Below, piece by piece: positions 1 to 5,639 of a stretch of 5,639 nt of DNA. The notes beneath the pieces were generated by a model. That model was not told the origin of the DNA, made no database searches, and saw nothing but the letters and a program-made list of their open reading frames with translations. Origin of the DNA: Flavobacteriales bacterium (lineage in GTDB: Bacteria > Bacteroidota > Bacteroidia > Flavobacteriales_D > Parvicellaceae); assembly GCA_015488785.1 (NCBI GenBank), contig WFNC01000508.1, positions 1 through 5,639 of the forward strand, read 5' to 3'. Within the stretch, counting starts at the first letter, position 1. Each line of letters starts with the position of its first letter. Both the position numbers and the translations under genes were made by a program.

Positions 1-30
1 TATCTGGGAGAGTATGTCGTTGCCGGTTTT
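1..30 (+). rRNA. rrf: 5S ribosomal RNA, 3' end only (partial)
   Basis: The first 30 bases resemble the 3' end of bacterial 5S rRNA. The block GGGAGAGTA followed by a short spacer and TGCCGG lines up with the E. coli 3' end (GCGAGAGTAGG, then CTGCCAGGC), which forms the conserved loop E/helix IV strand and the 3' strand of helix I. An intrinsic terminator follows directly, as expected at the end of an rRNA operon. The rest of the gene, and presumably 23S and 16S rRNA, lies to the left of the window. One base differs from the usual GTAGG (GTATG here). The exact mature 3' end cannot be fixed from sequence alone; somewhere in 27-31 is likely. The call rests on a short stretch, so it is likely but not certain. 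Confidence 0.72.
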
Positions 31-31
31 T

Positions 32-71
32 AAAAGCCTTTACTAAGTGATTAGTAAAGGCTTTTTTTTTT
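32..71 (+). terminator. Rho-independent terminator of the rRNA operon
   Basis: Bases 32-46 and 51-65 form a perfect 15-bp stem around the 4-base loop GTGA (47-50). The right arm runs into an uninterrupted T tract at 62-71. This is a textbook intrinsic terminator. It sits one or two bases after the presumed 5S rRNA end and so most likely closes the rRNA transcript, insulating lepA from rRNA transcription. The stem's A-rich left arm and T-rich right arm would also let it act in reverse, but no minus-strand gene is seen nearby to need it. Confidence 0.93.
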
Positions 72-100
72 GCCCTTTTTTTAGTAGATTAAGCTTCCGT

Positions 101-108
101 TAGTTTTG
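101..108 (+). promoter_or_regulatory. Candidate Bacteroidota -7 promoter element
   Basis: TAGTTTTG matches the Bacteroidota sigma-A -7 consensus TAnnTTTG exactly. The partner -33 motif (TTTG or TTG) is not at the usual spacing of roughly 17-23 bases; the nearest TTTG (69-72) is 28 bases upstream. If used, it would give lepA a 5' leader of about 250 bases. Such 8-base matches are common in AT-rich DNA, so this is tentative. Confidence 0.25.
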
Positions 109-125
109 TTGTAAACTTACAACAA
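106..125. repeat. 20-bp palindrome, possible operator or small hairpin
   Basis: TTGTTGTAA (106-114) and TTACAACAA (117-125) are perfect 9-base inverted repeats separated by two bases (AC). The left arm overlaps the candidate -7 element at 101-108. Such compact dyads are typical of binding sites for dimeric regulators. As RNA the two-base loop would be too tight, so the stem would open by a pair or more. No T tract follows, so it is not an intrinsic terminator. The symmetry is directly seen; the role is inference. Confidence 0.6.
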
Positions 126-368
126 GAATATTCTTTAGTTATTTTTTAGATATATATTACTTTAGTTAAATAATTTAAGTCATTTCTCTACCCTTAATTT
201 ACTAAAATAGATAGAGAGTAAATTTATTATAAAAAGGATAGTTTCTTGGTGTTATATTCACCTCAGGGATTAGCAATGTCTTTTATTTTTAGCGTTTCTT
301 AAATTTTATTTAATATGAGCTTTGTATTCTAGTAGAAGTCACTAAATTTTATGTATTTTTGTTTTAAG

Positions 369-2162
369 ATGAAAAAAATCAGAAACTTTTGCATAATTGC
401 ACATATTGATCACGGGAAAAGTACATTAGCAGACCGTTTATTACAAACTACAGGGACGATATCTGATAGAGATATGCAAGCGCAAGCTCTTGATGATATG
501 GATATTGAAAGAGAACGTGGGATTACTATTAAGAGTCATGCAATTCAAATGAATTATAAGTATTCAGATGGAGAAGAATATGTCCTTAATCTAATTGATA
601 CGCCTGGACATGTTGATTTTTCTTATGAGGTTTCTAGATCTATTGCTGCTTGTGAGGGAGCACTTTTAATAGTAGATGCTTCTCAAGGGATTGAGGCCCA
701 AACTATATCTAACTTATATTTAGCGATTGATAATGATTTAGAAATAATTCCTATTCTAAATAAAATGGATTTACCAGGCGCAAACCCAGAGGTAGTTTCT
801 GATCAAATTATTGATTTAATTGGTTGTGAAGAGTCTGATATTATACCTGCTAGTGGAAAAACTGGTTTAGGTGTTGAAGATATTTTAAAAGCTATTGTAG
901 ATAAAGTTCCTGCTCCAAAAGGAGATCCAAATGGACCTCTTCAAGCGATGATTTTTGATTCAGTCTATAATACCTTTAGAGGGATAATAGCATATTATAG
1001 AATTTTTAATGGCTCCCTTAAAAAAGGAGACCATATTCAATTTGTTAATACGGGAAAAACATATTTTGCTGACGAAGTAGGAGTATTGAAAATGGATTTA
1101 CTTCCCAAATCAGAGGTAAAGGCTGGTGATGTAGGTTATATTGTTTCTGGAATTAAAAAAGCAGAAGAAGTTAAAGTAGGTGATACGATTACAACTAAAG
1201 AAAATCCGTGTGATGAAGCTCTAAACGGTTTTGAAGATGTAAAGCCAATGGTTTTTGCAGGGATATACCCAGTTGATACGGATGAGTATGAAGAGTTAAG
1301 AGCGGCAATGGAAAAGCTTCAATTAAACGATGCATCTCTAGTTTTTGAACCAGAAAGCTCAGCTGCTTTAGGTTTTGGTTTTCGTTGTGGATTTTTAGGA
1401 ATGCTTCACATGGAGATTATTCAAGATCGACTTGAAAGAGAATTTAATATGACAGTTATTACAACTGTTCCTAATGTCTCTTATAAAGCGTATTTGACTA
1501 AAGACGAGGAATTAGTTATCGTTAATAATCCTTCTGATTTACCAGATGGTTCTAAGCTTTCGTACATTGAAGAGCCCTATATTAAAGCGCAAGTAATTAC
1601 TAAGTCTGATTTTGTAGGGCAAATTATGACGCTCTGTATAGAGAAGAGAGGTGAGCTGACAAATCAAGTTTATTTAACGCAAGATCGAGTTGAAATTTCA
1701 TTTGATATGCCACTAGCTGAAGTTGTTTTTGATTTTTATGATAAATTAAAAACCGTTTCAAAAGGTTATGCTAGTTTTGATTATACTCCAATTGGATATA
1801 GAAGATCGGATTTGATTAAATTAGATATATTATTGAATTCTGATCAGGTAGATGCTCTATCTGCTCTTGTTCATAGAAGTAATGCTTATACCTTAGGAAA
1901 AAAGATTTGTTTGAAGTTAAAAGAATTAATTCCAAGACAGCAATTTGATATACCTATTCAAGCTGCTATTGGTTCTAAATTTATTGCGAGAGAAAATATT
2001 AAAGCTTTACGTAAAGATGTTACAGCAAAATGTTACGGAGGGGATATTTCTAGAAAGCGTAAATTACTTGAGAAACAAAAGAAAGGGAAGAAAAGAATGC
2101 GTCAAGTTGGTAGTGTAAACGTACCTCAAGAGGCTTTTTTAGCTGTATTGAAACTAGATTAA
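369..2162 (+). CDS. lepA: Elongation factor 4 (LepA), ribosomal back-translocase GTPase
   Basis: LepA/EF4 is a translational GTPase that binds the ribosome, can reverse translocation and aids initiation or ribosome assembly under stress. It acts in the cytoplasm and at the membrane face. All G motifs are present: P-loop AHIDHGKST (residues 11-19), the switch I block RERGITIK (48-55), DTPGHVDF (77-84, with catalytic His81), NKMD (131-134) and SGK (162-164). EF-G-like domains II, III and V follow. The C-terminal domain ends in the LepA-specific basic block ISRKRKLLEKQKKGKKRMRQ (560-579) and a VPQEAF segment, which separates it from EF-G, TypA/BipA and TetM. I chose the ATG at 369 (597 residues) because LepA proteins normally begin MKxIRNFCIIAHIDHGKS. 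The in-frame ATG at 351 would add six residues (MYFCFK) without family support. There is no clear Shine-Dalgarno sequence, as is usual in Bacteroidota. The gene is intact. Confidence 0.98.
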   Translation: MKKIRNFCIIAHIDHGKSTLADRLLQTTGTISDRDMQAQALDDMDIERERGITIKSHAIQMNYKYSDGEEYVLNLIDTPGHVDFSYEVSRSIAACEGALLIVDASQGIEAQTISNLYLAIDNDLEIIPILNKMDLPGANPEVVSDQIIDLIGCEESDIIPASGKTGLGVEDILKAIVDKVPAPKGDPNGPLQAMIFDSVYNTFRGIIAYYRIFNGSLKKGDHIQFVNTGKTYFADEVGVLKMDLLPKSEVKAGDVGYIVSGIKKAEEVKVGDTITTKENPCDEALNGFEDVKPMVFAGIYPVDTDEYEELRAAMEKLQLNDASLVFEPESSAALGFGFRCGFLGMLHMEIIQDRLEREFNMTVITTVPNVSYKAYLTKDEELVIVNNPSDLPDGSKLSYIEEPYIKAQVITKSDFVGQIMTLCIEKRGELTNQVYLTQDRVEISFDMPLAEVVFDFYDKLKTVSKGYASFDYTPIGYRRSDLIKLDILLNSDQVDALSALVHRSNAYTLGKKICLKLKELIPRQQFDIPIQAAIGSKFIARENIKALRKDVTAKCYGGDISRKRKLLEKQKKGKKRMRQVGSVNVPQEAFLAVLKLD

Positions 2163-2182
2163 TTTATTGACATTATATTGGA

Positions 2183-3121
2183 ATGGAAAGAAAAGTATTG
2201 ATAATTGGAGCTTCTGGACAAATTGGAACGGAATTAGTTTTAACATTGAGAAAGAGAATAGGGAGTAATAATGTTGTTGCAAGTGATTTGAAACCTCTAG
2301 CTAAGGATTCTAAATTATTTAATGGTCCTTTCGAAATTTTGGATGTATTAGATAAAGAAGTTTTACTTGCTATTGTTAAAAAGCATGAAATTAATGAAGT
2401 TTACCTATTAGCAGCTTTACTATCTGCTACGGCTGAAGAAAACCCGATGTTTGCTTGGAAGTTAAATATGGAGGGACTTTTTAATGTTTTAAATTTAGCA
2501 AAAGACAATTTTATTAAAAAGATTTTTTGGCCTAGTTCAATAGCTGTTTTCGGACCTTCTTCTCCGAAAAATAATACGCCACAGCAAACGGTAATGGAAC
2601 CTACAACAGTTTACGGAATTAGTAAACTTGCAGGAGAACGTTGGTGTGAGTATTATTTCAATAAATACGGAGTGGACGTAAGATCTATTCGCTATCCCGG
2701 ATTAATTAGTTTTGGATCGAAACCAGGTGGAGGAACAACAGATTATGCTGTTGATATTTTTTATAAAGCAAAAAAAGGTCAAAAGTTTGATTGTTTTTTA
2801 AACAAGGATACAGCTTTACCTATGATGTATATGGAAGATGCAATAAATGCTACTTTAGATTTAATGGATGCTAAATCATCTAGTTTGAGTGTTAGATCTA
2901 GTTACAATATCTCAGCTTTATCATTTACTCCCGAACAGCTATTTGATAATATTTGTCACTATTTTCCTAAATTTGAAATTGAGTATAATCCTGACTTTAG
3001 ACAAACAATTGCTAATTCTTGGCCTGCATCGATAAATGATGATGTAGCCAGAAACGATTGGGGTTGGAAGTCTTATTTTGATTTAGATAAGTTATGCTCA
3101 GTCATGATAAAAAACATTTAA
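2183..3121 (+). CDS. tdh: NAD-dependent L-threonine 3-dehydrogenase, SDR (epimerase-like) type
   Basis: This family oxidises L-threonine to 2-amino-3-ketobutyrate with NAD+; the product is then cleaved to glycine and acetyl-CoA by a ligase or lost as aminoacetone. The 312-residue protein is a GalE-like extended SDR. It shows the Rossmann GASGQIG motif (residues 9-15), Asp35 at the end of the second strand (favouring NAD over NADP), the catalytic Ser119 in PSSIAVFG, and Tyr144/Lys148 in YGISK. The blocks RYPG (170-173), PGGGTTDYAV (181-190) and LPMMY (212-216) match threonine dehydrogenases of animal and Flavobacterium type rather than sugar epimerases. The C-terminal WPASINDD and ARNDWGWK segments also fit that family. 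It is unrelated to the zinc-dependent MDR enzyme of E. coli that shares the name tdh. It begins 20 bases after lepA with no terminator between, so co-transcription is plausible. No clear Shine-Dalgarno sequence is present. Substrate is inferred from family resemblance; a general NAD-dependent epimerase is the fallback call. Confidence 0.9.
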   Translation: MERKVLIIGASGQIGTELVLTLRKRIGSNNVVASDLKPLAKDSKLFNGPFEILDVLDKEVLLAIVKKHEINEVYLLAALLSATAEENPMFAWKLNMEGLFNVLNLAKDNFIKKIFWPSSIAVFGPSSPKNNTPQQTVMEPTTVYGISKLAGERWCEYYFNKYGVDVRSIRYPGLISFGSKPGGGTTDYAVDIFYKAKKGQKFDCFLNKDTALPMMYMEDAINATLDLMDAKSSSLSVRSSYNISALSFTPEQLFDNICHYFPKFEIEYNPDFRQTIANSWPASINDDVARNDWGWKSYFDLDKLCSVMIKNI

Positions 3122-3164
3122 TTAAGATTTTATTCGTCAGTTTTAATTGTTGTTTCGTCATTTT

Positions 3165-3172
3165 TATCTTTG
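3165..3172 (+). promoter_or_regulatory. Candidate -7 promoter element for the repeat-protein/tadA pair
   Basis: TATCTTTG is an exact match to the Bacteroidota -7 consensus TAnnTTTG, in the 94-base gap between tdh and the next start codon. TTG triplets at 3147-3149 and 3150-3152 could serve as the -33 element, although the spacing (15 or 12 bases) is shorter than usual. Transcription would start near 3178, leaving a leader of about 38 bases before the ATG at 3216. Location and motif fit a promoter; the weak -33 keeps this tentative. Confidence 0.42.
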
Positions 3173-3215
3173 GTCTATTTTTATTTTTTTTAATTTAGCA
3201 TTCAAGCTGATTACT

Positions 3216-4088
3216 ATGAGATATATATCTTTAATATTTTTATTACTTACTTCATTGTTCTTTTTTGCAAACGATGGATTTGTTGAGCCTGGTGATGAAC
3301 AAGAAAATGATACAATAAATCAAAAAAAAGAAGGGAAAAAAGAAGGGTATTGGATTATTTATGCGCACATGAGAAATCTTTCTGATTATAAGCCTAGTTC
3401 TGTTATTGAAAAAGGAAGCTATATAAAGAGTAGAAAATATGGACTTTGGAAAAAATATTTTCCTAATGGAAATATTATGAATGAGATTGTATTTAAGAAT
3501 GGAAGAGCTAGTGGTAATTTTAAAACATATTTTCCGAATGGAAATTTAGAAGAAGAAGGTTTTTGGAAGGGAAGAGTGTATGTTGGAGGTTTAAAAAGAT
3601 ATCATGAAAATGGAACATTAGCTCAAGAGAAAACATTTGATAGTTCTGGTAAAACGAACGGAACGGTTAAATATTTTTATGAAAATGGACAAGAAGAATT
3701 AGTTTTTACAACTGTAAATGGAGTTGAGAATGGAGAAGCTATTCGTTATTATCCAAATGGAGATATAAAAGAAAAATTAACGTTTGATGAAAGTGGAAAT
3801 TTACTAAATCGAGAAGAAAAACAGCGAATACATCCTGCAATTGAGGATAGTCGTGTTGTTGATACAGATGAAGGGATTAAAGCTGAAGGTGTAGAGAATT
3901 TAAATGGAACCAAAATAATAGATGGTTATCACAAAACATACAATGATGATAAAGATATTCTAATGGATGGTGAATTTAAAGATGGTAAGCTGATAGATGG
4001 TAAACACTATATTTATGATGAGTATGGTCTTTTGGAAAAAATAGAAGTTTACAAAAAAGGAAAGTATGTTGGTAATGGAGTACTGTAA
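3216..4088 (+). CDS. Exported YwqK/MORN-like repeat protein of unknown function
   Basis: The 290-residue product has an N-terminal signal peptide: Arg2, then a hydrophobic core at about residues 4-17 ending near FFFAND. The mature part has no cysteine at all, so it is not a lipoprotein. It is mostly tandem repeats of about 24 residues built on G-x-(W/F/x)-K-x-Y-(F/x)-x-N-G. Copies lie near residues 41-50, 73-87, 97-111, 122-135, 146-160 and 170-184. A non-repeat linker (about 190-233) is followed by two diverged copies (234-248, 259-273). These resemble MORN-type repeats and proteins labelled YwqK-family antitoxins. That label says little about function, and no toxin partner is visible here. 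The ATG at 3216 is preferred over an upstream in-frame TTG at 3147, because it starts right at the signal peptide and follows a candidate promoter. The stop codon overlaps the tadA start, suggesting coupled expression. It could work in the periplasm or at the surface, for example by protein binding; the function is unknown. Confidence 0.85.
   Translation: MRYISLIFLLLTSLFFFANDGFVEPGDEQENDTINQKKEGKKEGYWIIYAHMRNLSDYKPSSVIEKGSYIKSRKYGLWKKYFPNGNIMNEIVFKNGRASGNFKTYFPNGNLEEEGFWKGRVYVGGLKRYHENGTLAQEKTFDSSGKTNGTVKYFYENGQEELVFTTVNGVENGEAIRYYPNGDIKEKLTFDESGNLLNREEKQRIHPAIEDSRVVDTDEGIKAEGVENLNGTKIIDGYHKTYNDDKDILMDGEFKDGKLIDGKHYIYDEYGLLEKIEVYKKGKYVGNGVL
3336..3767 (+). repeat. Tandem 24-residue repeat block inside the exported protein gene
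   Basis: The coding sequence for residues 41-184 of the exported repeat protein carries successive Y-x-x-N-G units. Two neighbouring units are almost identical in DNA: 3456-3473 and 3528-3545 share 17 of 18 bases and lie exactly 72 bases (24 codons) apart. The other copies have diverged in DNA and are recognisable mainly in the protein. This suggests at least one fairly recent internal duplication or conversion, or strong selection on the YFPNGN turn. Confidence 0.75.
4077..4080 (+). promoter_or_regulatory. Shine-Dalgarno-like GGAG before tadA
   Basis: GGAG lies seven bases before the tadA ATG at 4088, a good distance for ribosome binding. It sits within the last codons of the preceding gene. 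The other starts in this window lack a clear purine-rich site. It supports both the tadA start and re-initiation across the TAATG overlap. Bacteroidota ribosomes generally make little use of such sites, so its real weight is uncertain. Confidence 0.4.
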
Positions 4089-4534
4089 TGACTGCTAAAC
4101 TATTTTCTGATTCTTATTTTATGGAACAAGCTCTTAAAGAGGCTCAAAAAGCTTATTTGAAAGATGAAGTTCCTGTTGGTGCTGTGATTGTTTTTAATAA
4201 TAAAATTATTGCTAGAACACATAATCTTACTGAACAGCTTACTGATTTTACCGCTCATGCCGAAATGCAGGCATTTACTTCTGCGACTGAATACTTGTCA
4301 AATAAATATTTAAATAAATGTACGCTTTACGTTACTCTTGAGCCTTGTGTTATGTGTGCAGGTGCTATTTTCTGGACTAGAATAGGAAAAGTTGTCTATG
4401 GTGCTTCTGATGATAGAAGAGGCTTCAGACGATTAGATGGGAACATTCTTCATCCAAGTACTAAGCTTACAGGCGGAGTGCTAGAAGATAAATGTAAAGC
4501 GTTAATGAAGACTTTTTTTAAAGAGAAAAGATAA
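4088..4534 (+). CDS. tadA: tRNA-specific adenosine deaminase (TadA), wobble A34 to inosine
   Basis: TadA deaminates adenosine 34 of tRNA-Arg(ACG) to inosine, so that one tRNA reads CGU, CGC and CGA codons; it is normally essential in bacteria. The 148-residue protein has the full zinc-dependent deaminase core: HAE (His57 zinc ligand, Glu59 proton shuttle) and PCVMC (Cys87 and Cys90 zinc ligands), plus PVGAVIV (29-35) and Asn46 in the substrate-contact HNL segment. These positions coincide with E. coli TadA numbering, and Asp108 is in the same place. The C-terminal LHP and TGGVLED segments are typical of TadA rather than of guanine or cytosine deaminases. The length fits the family. The ATG overlaps the preceding stop by one base (TAATG), with a GGAG seven bases upstream, which suggests translational coupling to the exported repeat protein. 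The gene is intact. Confidence 0.97.
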   Translation: MTAKLFSDSYFMEQALKEAQKAYLKDEVPVGAVIVFNNKIIARTHNLTEQLTDFTAHAEMQAFTSATEYLSNKYLNKCTLYVTLEPCVMCAGAIFWTRIGKVVYGASDDRRGFRRLDGNILHPSTKLTGGVLEDKCKALMKTFFKEKR

Positions 4535-4685
4535 ATACATCGTAATTGCATTTAAAGTTCTGAGGTTTTTAGTATTTCTTTTCAGACAGTATCGTTCAAT
4601 TACTTTTCGACTAAATATTTAATAGAATTTATAACAACAAAAAGGAAAAAATCGATAATTGATTTATATGAAGTAAAAGCTTTAA
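4535..4685. other. Convergent intergenic gap with no strong terminator
   Basis: This 151-base AT-rich gap separates the 3' ends of tadA and the minus-strand transporter gene. Only weak structures are visible. One is TCTGA/TCAGA (4559-4563 with 4582-4586) with a long loop and no T tract. The other is AAATC/GATTT (4649-4653 with 4661-4665), which on the minus strand is followed by six T residues and could be a poor terminator for the transporter gene. No small gene or RNA is apparent. Confidence 0.5.
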
Positions 4686-5639
4686 TTATAAACCTTCCTG
4701 ATGAGTTGCTTTCTTTCTACTTTCTATAACTTCTTCTTTCGTTAGTGTTTTTAAGTAAACAACTGATAAATCATAATTACCCATTGGATTATTATAAAAA
4801 TCTCTAACATAAGATTGTCTTAAATAGTAATCTTGGTTATACCAAAAAGGCATAATTGGAGCGTCTTCAATCATTATTTTTTCGGCTTGCAAGAAGTATT
4901 TATAACTTTCTTTTTTTGTTTTTGCAATCGATCCTAATCTAAATAATGAATCGAATACAGGATTTTGATATCGCATTGTATTAGGATGAGACGGAACTTC
5001 TAAGCTTGTAGGAACATGAGCACCATAGCAAAGAATTAAAAAAGATTCAGGAGATGGAAAATCAGCTACCCATCCAGATCTAAATATTTCGGCTTTTGCA
5101 TATTTAGAATGTTCTATTTTATCTCTAAACGGAACTTGATCTAATTCTATATTAACTCCTAGCACCTCTTTTATTTGAGTTACAAATTCACTAGCAACAA
5201 GCCGATGAACATTTCCATTAATGTTGACTTCTAATCGAGTATATGGAAACCCTTTCCCATTAGGATATCCAGCTTCAGCTAATAATTTCTGAGCTTTTTT
5301 TGGATTGTAAGAATAGCCTTCTAGTAAATCGTAGTCATAACCATTAAAAGTAGGTATTTTTGGTGTTATTCCATATTTAGCAACAGTACCTTGTCCTTTT
5401 ATAATGTTTGTTGATATTTTTTCTTTATCAACGGCATAACAAAAAGCTTGTCTTACTTTTTTATTGTTAAACGGAGGACGTGTTAAATTAAATTCGTAAT
5501 AATCAACTCCCATTTCTGGCTTACGTTCTAAAATTGTTTTAGGTGGAATTTGATTAAAGTTTGCAATGTCATCAGAAATGACCGCAGCAATTTTAGATGG
5601 TGGTAGTCCATGAATTACCGATAATTCTCCCGATCTAAA
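4686..5639 (-). CDS. Peptide-type ABC transporter substrate-binding protein (SBP_bac_5 family), 5' end missing
   Basis: The frame is open right to the window edge: 317 codons are visible, so the true start lies beyond 5639. The Met codon at 5511-5513 is internal, because the 42 codons before it read on without a stop and look like the same family (GELSVIHGLPPSKIA). The hallmark segment KVRQAFCYAVDKE, with the preceding PPFNNK, is typical of DppA/OppA-like solute receptors. The C-terminal part has the usual AEKIMIEDAPIMPFWY block and a short charged tail. Family members have about 500-600 residues, so roughly 200 or more residues are missing, including any signal peptide or lipobox. Such proteins capture peptides (some bind nickel, haem or sugars) outside the inner membrane for an ABC importer; the exact ligand cannot be told. 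The gene converges on tadA and belongs to a separate transcription unit. No permease or ATPase gene is visible. Confidence 0.92.
   Translation of the reverse strand, partial: FRSGELSVIHGLPPSKIAAVISDDIANFNQIPPKTILERKPEMGVDYYEFNLTRPPFNNKKVRQAFCYAVDKEKISTNIIKGQGTVAKYGITPKIPTFNGYDYDLLEGYSYNPKKAQKLLAEAGYPNGKGFPYTRLEVNINGNVHRLVASEFVTQIKEVLGVNIELDQVPFRDKIEHSKYAKAEIFRSGWVADFPSPESFLILCYGAHVPTSLEVPSHPNTMRYQNPVFDSLFRLGSIAKTKKESYKYFLQAEKIMIEDAPIMPFWYNQDYYLRQSYVRDFYNNPMGNYDLSVVYLKTLTKEEVIESRKKATHQEGL

Larger units (their letters stand above)
72..368. other. AT-rich intergenic region between the rRNA terminator and lepA
   Basis: This stretch of about 300 bases holds no convincing gene on either strand. 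It is very AT-rich and contains a 20-bp palindrome (106-125), a 9-bp direct repeat CTTTAGTTA (133-141 and 160-168) and two TAnnTTTG matches (101-108, and 354-361 which runs past the first upstream ATG). I saw no tRNA cloverleaf and no recognisable riboswitch. The lepA promoter must lie here, since the upstream transcript is terminated at 71. Confidence 0.6.

Noticed and set aside
133..168. 9-bp direct repeat CTTTAGTTA (133-141, 160-168)
   Set aside because: In such AT-rich DNA a single pair of 9-base repeats is easily due to chance; there are no further copies or regular spacing.
289..302. Possible tiny reading frame in the lepA leader
   Set aside because: It is only about eight codons, with no ribosome site or recognisable leader-peptide pattern.
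2167..2172. TTGACA, a perfect E. coli-type -35 box between lepA and tdh
   Set aside because: There is no matching -10 before the tdh start, and Bacteroidota do not use this consensus.
3147..3215. In-frame TTG upstream start for the repeat protein, adding 23 residues
   Set aside because: It would put a second hydrophobic stretch before the signal peptide, starts at a TTG without a ribosome site, and lies upstream of or within the candidate promoter. The ATG at 3216 is better.
3216..4534. Toxin-antitoxin module suggested by the YwqK antitoxin label
   Set aside because: The protein is exported, its neighbour is the housekeeping enzyme TadA, and no toxin-like gene is present.
4559..4586. Possible terminator after tadA (TCTGA/TCAGA)
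   Set aside because: It has only five base pairs, a loop of 18 bases and no T tract.
4646..4665. Possible intrinsic terminator for the minus-strand transporter gene
   Set aside because: The stem is five pairs and AT-rich, so despite six T residues on the minus strand it is too weak to call.
5511..5513. Met codon as the start of the minus-strand transporter protein
   Set aside because: The preceding 42 codons are open and resemble the same family, so this Met is internal.

Overview
The window comes from an AT-rich bacterium, most likely a member of the Bacteroidota and probably the order Flavobacteriales. Three things support this: low G+C by eye throughout, mostly absent Shine-Dalgarno sequences with several TAnnTTTG-type -7 promoter motifs, and characteristic protein versions. 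These are a short-chain (SDR-type) threonine dehydrogenase and a secreted YwqK/MORN-like repeat protein. The order-level placement is an inference.

Layout, left to right. Bases 1-30 look like the 3' end of a 5S rRNA, so an rRNA operon ends here. A perfect 15-bp hairpin with a T tract (32-71) terminates it. An AT-rich intergenic stretch follows (72-368) with a 20-bp palindrome but no gene. Four genes then run in the same direction: lepA (elongation factor 4, 369-2162), an SDR threonine 3-dehydrogenase (2183-3121), an exported YwqK/MORN-like repeat protein of unknown role (3216-4088) and tadA (tRNA adenosine deaminase, 4088-4534). After a 151-bp convergent gap, the 3' part of a peptide-type ABC transporter substrate-binding protein runs on the minus strand and leaves the window at its right edge.

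How the genes relate. lepA and tadA are translation genes: ribosome rescue/fidelity, and wobble inosine in tRNA-Arg. The dehydrogenase is an amino-acid catabolism gene 20 bp behind lepA. The repeat protein has its own candidate promoter, and its stop codon overlaps the start of tadA (TAATG), which suggests translational coupling of an exported protein to a tRNA-editing enzyme. No functional link between them is visible.

This is largely ordinary chromosomal housekeeping sequence. I see no CRISPR array, insertion sequence, phage gene, defence system or convincing undescribed system. The points worth a second look are the corrected gene starts, the repeat protein and its coupling to tadA, and the palindrome upstream of lepA.
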